DNA of 6,240 nucleotides from UBA1172 sp049889655 (GTDB lineage Bacteria > Pseudomonadota > Alphaproteobacteria > Puniceispirillales > UBA1172). Shown here one piece after another: positions 1-5,336 of this stretch. Under the pieces are notes generated by a model that worked only from the letters and a program-made list of their open reading frames with translations, did no database searches and was not told the DNA's origin. The stretch spans positions 1-6,240 of the forward strand of contig JBMHCY010000055.1 of NCBI GenBank assembly GCA_049889655.1. Direction: 5' to 3'. Each line of letters starts with the position of its first letter. The stretch's first letter is position 1. The translations under genes and the position numbers were made by a program.

Positions 1-10
1 GAACATTGTC

Positions 11-17
11 GTGAGGG
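11..17 (+). promoter_or_regulatory. Ribosome binding site of the THI5-like gene
   Basis: GTGAGGG lies six bases before the ATG at 24. It overlaps an in-frame TGA at 12-14, so this ATG is the earliest possible start. The same TGA might also end an upstream gene (codons reading T-L-S-stop), but too little sequence is present to say. Confidence 0.6.
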
Positions 18-23
18 TATCAG

Positions 24-905
24 ATGGCAAAAATTCATATTCAATTCACACTCTTTTCCGCGTTTTATTCGCCGCTGATCTCCACCATGACCGGCGGGTT
101 TTTGGCAGAAGAAGGCCTCGACTGTGACTGGAGCGTTGCCAAGCCTGGTGTATCAGCGTTGGAAGCACTGGAGGATGGGACCGCACAGGTTGTGCAATCA
201 ACAATAAGCCAGGGCTTCTCATCGCTGGAAAAAGGCCTTCAGCCAAAAGCACGGCATTTTGCGCTCATCAACAATATGGACGGGTTTTTTATGACCGGGA
301 GAAAAGCTGAAGAGTCCTTTCACTGGTCATCGCTGGAGGGTGCTGATGTGCTGGTTCATCACGGCGGCCAACCGATGACCATGTTCAAATATGCGTGTCA
401 CAAGGCAGGTATTGATCTCTCAAAAATCAATATCATTGATGCTGGCAATGCCAAAGAAATGGATGCTGCCTTTCGTCAAGGTCAGGGGCAGTATATTCAC
501 CAGCAGGGACCGGCTCCGCAGCAACTTGAGGCAGACGGTGTAGGCCATGTCGTGGCGGCACTTGGCCCGGTCGTAGGGGATTGTGCGTTCTCCAGCCTCG
601 CCGCTATGCCGGAATGGCTGGCCACTGATGAAGGCAAGGCGTTTTGCCGTGCCTATGGCCGGACACGCCAATACATCGCAACAACACCAGCAGCAGAAAT
701 TGCAGCAGCCCAAAAGCCCCTGTTTAATCAAATTGACGACACTGTTTTGACAGAGTGCATCCATGCTTATCAGCAGATGGGATGCTGGCCGGAAGAAATG
801 CTAATAACCCATGAAGGGTATGATGCGATGCTGGATATCTTTGAATTTGATGGAAAAATCACCAGGCGTCATGCCTACGATTCCATTTGCAGCAGCGACT
901 GGTAA
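24..905 (+). CDS. SsuA/THI5-like (NMT1 family) substrate-binding-fold protein, no signal peptide
   Basis: This 293-residue protein has the layout of the NMT1/SsuA/THI5-like type II periplasmic-binding fold. An FLAEEGLDCDW segment (about residues 26-36) matches the usual 'ffaeeGLdve' opening. An LxxLxDGTAQVV segment follows (46-57), then SLEGADVLVHHGG (103-115) in the place of the usual 'dLkGk.vg'. An AFRQGQGQYI segment (149-158) stands where the family has 'aF..G..dA', and a C-terminal helix region contains HEGYDAMLDIF (263-273). Family members normally bind sulfonates, pyrimidine precursors or small organic acids for ABC importers. Here there is no N-terminal signal peptide or lipobox, and an in-frame TGA at 12-14 rules out a longer start. 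GTGAGGG at 11-17, six bases before the ATG, is a good ribosome binding site. The protein is therefore probably cytoplasmic, a sensor or enzyme-like member, unless exported by another route. A THI5-type HMP-P synthase is less likely because no CCCFC-like motif is present. The ligand is unknown. It lies 5' of a dehydrogenase remnant and a CoA-transferase on the same strand. Confidence 0.8.
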   Translation: MAKIHIQFTLFSAFYSPLISTMTGGFLAEEGLDCDWSVAKPGVSALEALEDGTAQVVQSTISQGFSSLEKGLQPKARHFALINNMDGFFMTGRKAEESFHWSSLEGADVLVHHGGQPMTMFKYACHKAGIDLSKINIIDAGNAKEMDAAFRQGQGQYIHQQGPAPQQLEADGVGHVVAALGPVVGDCAFSSLAAMPEWLATDEGKAFCRAYGRTRQYIATTPAAEIAAAQKPLFNQIDDTVLTECIHAYQQMGCWPEEMLITHEGYDAMLDIFEFDGKITRRHAYDSICSSDW

Positions 906-934
906 AGGGTTAAGGGGGAGTGCTATTTAACCGC

Positions 935-960
935 ACGTCTTCCAGGAAACTGGGAGGCGT
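935..960 (+). promoter_or_regulatory. Stable RNA hairpin with GAAA tetraloop in the 3' untranslated region
   Basis: ACGTCTTCCAG (935-945) pairs with CTGGGAGGCGT (950-960) over 11 uninterrupted base pairs, two of them G-U wobbles, around a GAAA (GNRA) loop at 946-949. The wobbles become A/C mismatches on the opposite strand, so the structure belongs to a plus-strand transcript. It begins 30 bases after the stop codon of the THI5-like gene. No U-run follows, so it is not a classical intrinsic terminator. It may protect or process the 3' end of the upstream message, or act with Rho. Confidence 0.5.
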
Positions 961-987
961 CAAACACGCCAGGCAGACAAGGCAACC

Positions 988-1191
988 ATTACCGTCGGAT
1001 TGATCGGGACAGGAACAACAGGCGCAGCGGTGGCCCGCAGCATGGCGCGGCAAGGCCATGGCATCACAGTTTCCACCATGGATGGCCTTGATAGCCTGGG
1101 CCAACCTGAAGCGGCTGAAAATCAAACCCTCCGGCGTTGTGTTTTGTCGGTAACCCGTAGTCACCTGATTGATTCACCCCGCCAGAAATAA
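988..1191 (+). pseudogene. Remnant of an NAD(P)-binding dehydrogenase (3-hydroxyisobutyrate/6-phosphogluconate dehydrogenase type)
   Basis: The open frame from 931 to 1191 encodes, from about 988, T-V-G-L-I-G-T-G-T-T-G-A-A-V-A-R-S-M-A-R-Q-G-H. This is the first beta strand, GxGxxG loop and helix of the Rossmann fold as it appears in beta-hydroxyacid dehydrogenases ('vGfIGlGtMGaamArnLaraGh'). The similarity ends near base 1075, within about 30 residues. The rest (around residues 31-67) resembles no dehydrogenase, and the other plus-strand frames do not resume it. There is no ATG or GTG start in frame. The candidates are TTG at 1000, inside the motif, or ATT at 988, which sits exactly where an initiator Met would be expected and has AAGG at 979-982 before it. 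The best reading is the decayed 5' end of a dehydrogenase gene that once lay between the THI5-like gene and the CoA-transferase. A genuine small protein of 63-68 residues is less likely, and a chance GxGxxG match remains possible. Confidence 0.45.
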
Positions 1192-1227
1192 GCGGGAACA
1201 CCCCACCGCAAGATAGCGTTTTAGGGA

Positions 1228-1251
1228 TTGCAAATTCGGCCGTTTGTGCAA
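1228..1251. promoter_or_regulatory. Imperfect 24-bp palindrome upstream of the CoA-transferase (candidate operator)
   Basis: The stretch starts TTGCA and ends TGCAA, with the perfect palindrome CGGCCG (1237-1242) at its centre. Nine of its twelve base pairs are symmetric. It ends 36 bp before the CoA-transferase ATG, a position suited to a dimeric regulator such as a GntR, LysR or TetR type. A palindrome of this quality is expected about twice by chance in a window this size, so the call rests mostly on position. Confidence 0.25.
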
Positions 1252-1275
1252 CTCTTTCGTGATGTTCATATGGAT

Positions 1276-1282
1276 GAGGGGG
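1276..1282 (+). promoter_or_regulatory. Ribosome binding site fixing the CoA-transferase start at 1288
   Basis: GAGGGGG lies about five bases before ATG 1288. The in-frame alternatives, TTG at 1228 and ATG at 1270, have no comparable purine run. They would also add 20 or 6 residues before the conserved family N-terminus. Confidence 0.6.
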
Positions 1283-1287
1283 TTTTC

Positions 1288-2487
1288 ATGCAAGCATTTG
1301 AAGGCATCAGGGTTCTTGATCTGACCCATGTTCTGGCCGGGCCTTTTGCGACCTATCAACTGGCGGTTCTCGGCGCTGATGTTATCAAGATCGAAAGCCG
1401 GGACACGATGGATATGAGCCGCGAAGTCGGCCCGGTGGATGAACTCAACCAAGCCATGATGGGGACGCATTTTCTCTCGCAGGGAAGCAACAAGCGGGCC
1501 ATCACACTCAACCTCAAAACCGACGACGGTAAAAAGATTTTCAGCCAGTTGGTTGAAACAGCCGATGTGGTCGTGGAAAATTTCAAATGCGGGACACTGG
1601 CCAAACTGGGGTTCAGTTACGATACCATGAAGACGCTCAACCCCAGGATCATCTATTGTTCCATCACCGGGTTCGGGCATACCGGACCGAAAGCCGAAGA
1701 CGGCGCCTTTGACAATATCATCCAGGCCTATAGCGGCATGATGGAGGCTACAGGACCGGCTGATGATCAAGCTGTCATGGTCGGCCCGCCAGTGCTGGAT
1801 TACGGCACCGGGGCACAGGCAGCCTTCGCGATTGCCTCAGCACTTTTGCGGCGTGAACGCTGTGGCGAAGGCCAGCATATCGATGTGGCCATGCTCGATT
1901 GCGCCCTGACCCTGATGTCTTCGGCGGTGCTTAACCACAGCCGGACAGGCCTGCCCCCTGCCCGTGCGGCAACAGGCAAGAATTATGTCGGTGCCTATGG
2001 GTGTTATGAAGCTGCTGATACCAGGGTCATGATCGGCACCTTCACGCCACGCCAGAATGAAAATATGTGGCGTGCCTTGGGGCGGGATGATCTGGCCGAT
2101 GAAGTCCGGAGCCTGCGTTTGGCCGATCTGCCAAAAAGACGTCAAAAGGATGCGGCGATCCTGGAGGAGATACTGATCACAAAAACCGCCGATGAGTGGG
2201 AAGCCTTGCTCAATGCTGCCGGCGTCCCGACAGCACGGGTCAGATCACTCGATGAAACGCTGGAAAGCGAGCAGATCAGCTCACGTTGCGTGCGTGGCGA
2301 ATTTACAGATGATGATCTGCCAGGGGGCGTATTTCGCCCAGCCGTGGCAGGTTTCGGCTGTAATGAAGACGGGCCTTCGCTGCATTCAAAACCAGCACAA
2401 CTCGGTCAGCATAATGATGATATTCTTACCGAACTGGGCTACCCCGCCGATACCATCAGCCGGTTCCGAGAAACCGGGGTGATTTGA
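1288..2487 (+). CDS. Family III CoA-transferase (CaiB/BaiF/formyl-CoA transferase family)
   Basis: The product moves coenzyme A between carboxylic acids through a covalent aspartyl-CoA intermediate, in the cytoplasm. At 399 residues it has the usual full family length. Visible hallmarks are GIRVLDLTHVLAGP (6-19), the signature family N-terminus; GADVIKIE (29-36); VVVENFKCGTLAKLG (94-108); and ITGFGHTGP (126-134). VLDYGTG carries Asp171, matching the catalytic Asp169 of Oxalobacter formyl-CoA transferase. GEGQHIDVAMLD (193-204), GVPTARV (312-318) and LGQHNDDILTELGY (372-385) follow. The protein appears intact, with the catalytic residue present. ATG 1288 is chosen because it places the VLDLT motif at the normal distance from the start and has a good ribosome binding site. 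The substrate cannot be assigned: the family includes carnitine, bile-acid, oxalate, mesaconate, benzylsuccinate and racemase (AMACR) activities. A THI5-like protein and a dehydrogenase remnant upstream suggest breakdown of an organic acid. The gene ends 2 bp from the convergent small secreted-protein gene. Confidence 0.93.
   Translation: MQAFEGIRVLDLTHVLAGPFATYQLAVLGADVIKIESRDTMDMSREVGPVDELNQAMMGTHFLSQGSNKRAITLNLKTDDGKKIFSQLVETADVVVENFKCGTLAKLGFSYDTMKTLNPRIIYCSITGFGHTGPKAEDGAFDNIIQAYSGMMEATGPADDQAVMVGPPVLDYGTGAQAAFAIASALLRRERCGEGQHIDVAMLDCALTLMSSAVLNHSRTGLPPARAATGKNYVGAYGCYEAADTRVMIGTFTPRQNENMWRALGRDDLADEVRSLRLADLPKRRQKDAAILEEILITKTADEWEALLNAAGVPTARVRSLDETLESEQISSRCVRGEFTDDDLPGGVFRPAVAGFGCNEDGPSLHSKPAQLGQHNDDILTELGYPADTISRFRETGVI
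2460..2477. terminator. Possible weak bidirectional hairpin between convergent genes
   Basis: CCGGTT (2460-2465) and AACCGG (2472-2477) are perfect inverted repeats around a six-base loop. They overlap the last codons of the CoA-transferase and lie 12 bases past the stop of the opposing small gene. There is no U-run on either strand, so intrinsic termination would be weak at best. No other terminator-like structure was seen between these genes. Confidence 0.25.
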
Positions 2488-2489
2488 TC

Positions 2490-2864
2490 CTATTCGCTGG
2501 CGATGCTGTCGCGGGTGACTTCACCGGAAAAACCGGAAGCCACTTTCACATGACAATTACGGCCACCGGCGATAGAGCCGACAGCGATCCGATCAGCTTC
2601 ACTAAACGTAATGTTGATCGTGCCGTTGGGCTCCTGGCTTGCTGTACTGTCTGCTGAAAGCGCCGTGAACGGGCCTGATGAGCTTGATGACAGGGACACC
2701 CTGGTAATATCGGCAGAACCACCTGTGACAGTCGCATCAAAGGTCAGGTTGATCGAGAATTCCGTGCAGTCGACAGCCGAAAGTTCGGCGGCCTGTACCA
2801 TCGGCGCGGCCATGACCATCGCGGAAAAAACGGTTGCGGTAAAACAATGCTTGAAGGTCATCAT
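2490..2864 (-). CDS. Small secreted protein of unknown family, one cysteine pair
   Basis: I do not recognise the family. The 124-residue precursor begins with a clear Sec signal peptide: Lys5 and His6, a hydrophobic stretch from about 8 to 20, and a likely signal peptidase I cut after MVQA (residue 25). The mature part of about 99 residues has two cysteines, Cys33 and Cys104, near its two ends. It is rich in alternating hydrophobic and Ser/Thr residues, such as FSINLTF (36-42), ITRVSLSSSSSG (53-64) and GTINITF (81-87). This suggests a small beta-sandwich closed by a disulfide. It would act in the periplasm or outside the cell. It starts 18 bp after the stop of the large repeat protein, so the two are very probably co-transcribed. 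The GAGAGAGG that could serve as its ribosome binding site abuts the upstream stop codon, suggesting translational coupling, although its spacing to the first ATG (about 11 bases) is long. A second ATG follows immediately. Confidence 0.8.
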   Translation of the reverse strand: MMTFKHCFTATVFSAMVMAAPMVQAAELSAVDCTEFSINLTFDATVTGGSADITRVSLSSSSSGPFTALSADSTASQEPNGTINITFSEADRIAVGSIAGGRNCHVKVASGFSGEVTRDSIASE

Positions 2865-2882
2865 GATCAGGTCATCCTCTCT

Positions 2883-5252
2883 CTATTGACGCGTCAGAAG
2901 GGCCCCGATGGGCGGCGATTCAGCCAGCCCACCATACCAGAAAGCATAGGATCCGTTGCCCGTCACCCAGCCATGGCGTTCGGTTTGCGAGTTCCCGTTT
3001 TGATCGGTCCACTGCCACTGGGTGCTGTCCCGGGTCGAAACATCATGCAGGTTGATCGTGATCCCCATCAGCGTTTCGGTGTAGACACGGGGGCCGCTGT
3101 TGACACCATGGAAATAATCATTGGACCGCACCTGAATGATGTTATTGGCGGCACGGTCGGCGGCACGGTCTCTCCACTGGGCATAGGTCGGGTTGCAGGT
3201 TCCGGTTCCGCCAGACAAGTTGTCAAGCGAGCGTCGGCAGGCTTCCCAGACACGGACGATATCTTCTGATGCATTATTGACAGCACCCACCGAAAAGCCG
3301 CTGTTCAAAACCCATTGGTTATAGGAAGTGAGGCTTTCCCTGAAGCCAACACGGCTCACAGGAAAAAGTTTGAAGGCATCATCGCTGGATTGATCTGTCA
3401 GACCATTATTGGTGAAGTAACTCGAAAGAGCCGCCTGTAAATCGGTAAGACTGAAACTGGGCTTGGCGTCCAGAACATCCTGCAGAAAGCCGCTTGTCTG
3501 GTTGACGGCCCGATCATAAAGCCCAGCTGTCAGATCAGTGGTCGGATGCGTGGCGTTGTCCGTACCCAGCGCAATCTGGTAGATTTTCCACTTGGCGGCA
3601 ACCTGGGCTGTTGACCCGGTCACACAAGCACTGATTGAGGTCGAGGTCGGGCCATCGAGATCGACAATACATTCCTGGACATAGGCGAGGTTGACACTGT
3701 CCGAAAGGTCGATGCTGTAGCTGGACCCTGAAATCCCGAACAAGTCATCAAGGGCTGCCTGCGTCAGGGATGCGGTGGCGTTGTCTGTCGCCGCCGTCAG
3801 GATCGTGTTGAGATCAGTCCAGTTGGCATTGGTGATCGTACAGGTACTGCTGCCGCCGGTCAGCGGATCGTTGCTTGCGAAGCAGGCATTGAAATCCGCG
3901 ACACTGAAATTGGTTTTGTCGCTGTTGTTGTTCCAGCCCGCATATTGGGCATTGGTGAAGCCGATATAGGATAGCAGACTGGACTGAATATTCGGGGCGT
4001 TGTTATCGGGGGCTGTCAGGTTATCAAACACTGTCGCGGCAGCAAAACCGGAAGCTGAAGTCCCTGCCGCTGCCGAAAAGGCTGTCGCGCTCGAAAAACT
4101 GCTGCCGATGGCGGTATCAAGCAGATCGTTATCGATGTCGCTGTCCTCATGACCGCTGTTGCCAGCGGCGACCTGGCCGATCTTCCAGCGGGCAGCAGCA
4201 GGTGTGTTGAAATTGGTGATCGTTGTCTGCCAGTCCGAAATGGCAGTCGCGCTGGTGGAAAGAATACTGCTGAGGTTTTCAAGCTGCCAGGGCCGAATGG
4301 GCGAGCCAAGAGCGGCGAGATCAAGCCCGATACTTTCCAGATCAGCCTGAGAGAGCGTGTTGTTATCTTCCAGCCGGGTGATCAGGGCGGCAAAATCATT
4401 GAGGATGGTTTGCTGCGATGACCAGTAGGATGCTGTCACCGAGCAGGCGTTCGGCCCCCCGGAACGCTGGCTTTCCGTATTGCTGTAGCAGGCATAGAAA
4501 TCCGCAGGCGTGAAGTTTTCTCTGTCACTGCTGACAAGATAGGCATCAACCACCGATTGCACCGTGCTGTATTGAGAGGTTGAGGCGTTGTCACCCCCGG
4601 CCACGGGCGTCACGAAGCCCCCGGCATAATTGATCCGGTTCCTGATTGCGGTGGTGCTTGGCAGGTCAGACCGGCCTTCAAGATTGGCGATGGACTGGAA
4701 CAGCAGATCGTTCTGCAGGGTGCTGATCGTCGCACCACTGGCACTGAGCACGCTATCGGTGTACCCGGAAATCCCGATCAGATCATCAAGCATGGCGGCA
4801 GAGATCAGCGACCAATCACCGTAATCCGATGAGCTGTTGTCTTCTGAGATCTGCTCATGCTGCCAATCGGCGGCGGCCTGGCTGCAATTGCCGCCGGGAC
4901 AGGCACTGGCGTTGTCGGTCAGGGAACCATCAAAGACTGATTGCAGGCCAGCCTGTGACGAGCCGAGGTCTCGGCCGGCAAGCATCGCCTGGATATAGGC
5001 CAGCTCGAAACTGTCCAGCGGAAAGCCGCCAAAGACACTGACATCGAGATTCAGGCCTTCAAGCGTGCTGTTCGAAAGGGGTGTGTTGGGATCATTGATG
5101 ATCTCCTGCAAAGACAACAGAAGATCGGCAACCGGGGTAACAACAAGGCCTTTCGTGCCCCCGATACGGCTTGTCGTAAAACCGGAAAGAGCAGATTCTG
5201 CAATCGCGAATGTTCCGATAAAGACGCTGAATAAAAGCAAAAACTTCTTCAT
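2883..5252 (-). CDS. Large secreted repeat protein of unknown family with five cysteine pairs
   Basis: I do not recognise the family. From ATG 5252 the product is 789 residues. It opens with a Sec signal peptide: MKKF, a hydrophobic core to about residue 17, and a probable cut after AIAESA or nearby. The mature chain is acidic, rich in Ser, Asn, Asp, Thr and Ala, and very poor in Lys, typical of an exposed or extracellular protein. No transmembrane helix, lipobox, LPXTG motif or autotransporter barrel is visible. About 3.5 diverged units of roughly 200 residues follow one another from residues 42 to 710. They carry three recurrent signatures: F-[ST]-x-A-D-F-x-A-C...G-G...C; A-x-W followed by a helix; and LxxLxGI followed by a LAYVQxIL-like helix. 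Cysteines 118/123, 255/270, 457/471, 528/543 and 672/686 are the only ones. Residues 711-789 form a Trp-rich, beta-looking tail. A TTG five codons upstream (5267) is an alternative start. ATG is preferred for the signal peptide and the 28-base leader, though neither start has a convincing ribosome binding site. It heads a two-gene operon. Adhesin, matrix or surface-layer roles are guesses. Confidence 0.85.
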   Translation of the reverse strand: MKKFLLLFSVFIGTFAIAESALSGFTTSRIGGTKGLVVTPVADLLLSLQEIINDPNTPLSNSTLEGLNLDVSVFGGFPLDSFELAYIQAMLAGRDLGSSQAGLQSVFDGSLTDNASACPGGNCSQAAADWQHEQISEDNSSSDYGDWSLISAAMLDDLIGISGYTDSVLSASGATISTLQNDLLFQSIANLEGRSDLPSTTAIRNRINYAGGFVTPVAGGDNASTSQYSTVQSVVDAYLVSSDRENFTPADFYACYSNTESQRSGGPNACSVTASYWSSQQTILNDFAALITRLEDNNTLSQADLESIGLDLAALGSPIRPWQLENLSSILSTSATAISDWQTTITNFNTPAAARWKIGQVAAGNSGHEDSDIDNDLLDTAIGSSFSSATAFSAAAGTSASGFAAATVFDNLTAPDNNAPNIQSSLLSYIGFTNAQYAGWNNNSDKTNFSVADFNACFASNDPLTGGSSTCTITNANWTDLNTILTAATDNATASLTQAALDDLFGISGSSYSIDLSDSVNLAYVQECIVDLDGPTSTSISACVTGSTAQVAAKWKIYQIALGTDNATHPTTDLTAGLYDRAVNQTSGFLQDVLDAKPSFSLTDLQAALSSYFTNNGLTDQSSDDAFKLFPVSRVGFRESLTSYNQWVLNSGFSVGAVNNASEDIVRVWEACRRSLDNLSGGTGTCNPTYAQWRDRAADRAANNIIQVRSNDYFHGVNSGPRVYTETLMGITINLHDVSTRDSTQWQWTDQNGNSQTERHGWVTGNGSYAFWYGGLAESPPIGALLTRQ
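3123..3434 (-). repeat. Internal protein repeat unit 4 (partial, C-terminal)
   Basis: This codes for residues 607-710. It keeps the opening AALSSYF and the cysteine module VWEAC (668-672)...GG...CNPTYAQW (686-693), then a helical stretch. The LxxLxGI and second AxW modules are missing, so the array ends mid-unit before the Trp-rich tail. Confidence 0.45.
3435..3980 (-). repeat. Internal protein repeat unit 3 of the large secreted protein
   Basis: This codes for residues 425-606. The order matches unit 2: SLLSYIGF (425-432); NFSVADFNAC (448-457) with Cys471 after a GG; TNANW (474-478) and LNTIL; LTQAALDDLFGI (496-507); LAYVQECI (522-529); VAAKWKIYQIALG (551-563); and DLTAGLYDRAV (573-583). 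It has an additional cysteine pair, 528/543, that unit 2 lacks. Confidence 0.6.
3882..3899. repeat. DNA-level copy of an 18-base repeat (partner at 4488-4505)
   Basis: This 18-mer, starting gcaggcat, matches 4488-4505 at 17 of 18 positions. The 606-bp spacing is exactly 202 codons, and both copies encode the AD-F-x-AC site. It supports tandem duplication within the gene, though codon-level constraint on a shared motif could also contribute. Confidence 0.5.
3981..4556 (-). repeat. Internal protein repeat unit 2 of the large secreted protein
   Basis: This codes for residues 233-424. The order is SVVDAYL (233-239); NFTPADFYAC (246-255) with its partner Cys270 after a GG; TASYW (273-277) and QQTIL; LSQADLESIGLD (300-311); then PAAARWKIGQVAAG (351-364) and a D-rich DNDLLDTAI (374-382). 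It aligns with unit 3 at an offset of about 200 residues. Confidence 0.6.
4488..4505. repeat. DNA-level copy of an 18-base repeat (partner at 3882-3899)
   Basis: This is the second copy of the in-register 18-base repeat, with one mismatch to its partner. It encodes the ADFYAC site of unit 2. Confidence 0.5.
4557..5129 (-). repeat. Internal protein repeat unit 1 (diverged) of the large secreted protein
   Basis: This codes for residues 42-232. It contains two LxxLxGI-type modules, at 63-95 (TLEGLNLDV, then LAYIQAML) and 154-196 (MLDDLIGI, then LLFQSIANL). Between them is a shortened cysteine pair, ACPGGNC (117-123), followed by AADW (127-130). The NF[ST]xADFxAC part seen in later units is absent, so this unit is partial or rearranged. 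Boundaries are approximate. Confidence 0.5.
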
Positions 5253-5287
5253 GACAACAGCAAACAAGCAATCCCGAAAGGTTACCG

Positions 5288-5293
5288 ATTATA
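5288..5293 (-). promoter_or_regulatory. Promoter -10 box (TATAAT) of the secreted-protein operon
   Basis: The minus strand reads a perfect TATAAT, placing transcription start near 5280 and giving a leader of about 28 bases to ATG 5252. The -35 region is weak: TTTACC at 15-bp spacing matches four of six consensus bases. The short 84-bp gap after the ferredoxin reductase is AT-rich compared with its surroundings, as expected for a promoter region. Confidence 0.5.
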
Positions 5294-5336
5294 AACCAAA
5301 AACCAGAGGGTAAAAGGACTATTTTTCATAGGGTTA

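Noticed and set aside
24..905. THI5-type pyrimidine (HMP-P) synthase
   Set aside because: No CCCFC-like iron/cysteine motif or His-rich active site was seen. Only the general binding-protein fold can be supported.
910..1164. 84-residue minus-strand frame across the intergenic gap
   Set aside because: It has a Cys-rich translation with no recognisable domain, and the opposite strand carries the better supported Rossmann fragment.
1228..1287. Longer CoA-transferase starting at TTG 1228
   Set aside because: The extra 20 residues precede the conserved family N-terminus, the TTG lacks a ribosome binding site, and ATG 1288 has GAGGGGG before it.
1174..1770. 198-residue minus-strand open frame opposite the CoA-transferase
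   Set aside because: It lies antisense to a clear conserved enzyme, and its translation shows no family motifs. It is a shadow of GC-biased codon positions.
2529..2541. CCGG-AAAAA-CCGG inverted repeat as a terminator
   Set aside because: The stem is four base pairs, lies within the small gene's coding region, and has no U-run.
2847..3269. 140-residue plus-strand frame antisense to the two secreted genes
   Set aside because: It spans the junction of two minus-strand genes with signal peptides and has no motif or ribosome binding site of its own.
4149..4421. Plus-strand frames inside the large repeat gene, such as this one and 4829-5041
   Set aside because: They overlap repeat units well supported on the minus strand, and their translations look like random reverse-complement products.
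5297..5336. Terminator after the ferredoxin reductase
   Set aside because: Only a four-pair CTAT/ATAG stem is present, with A/T runs that are not arranged as a terminator.
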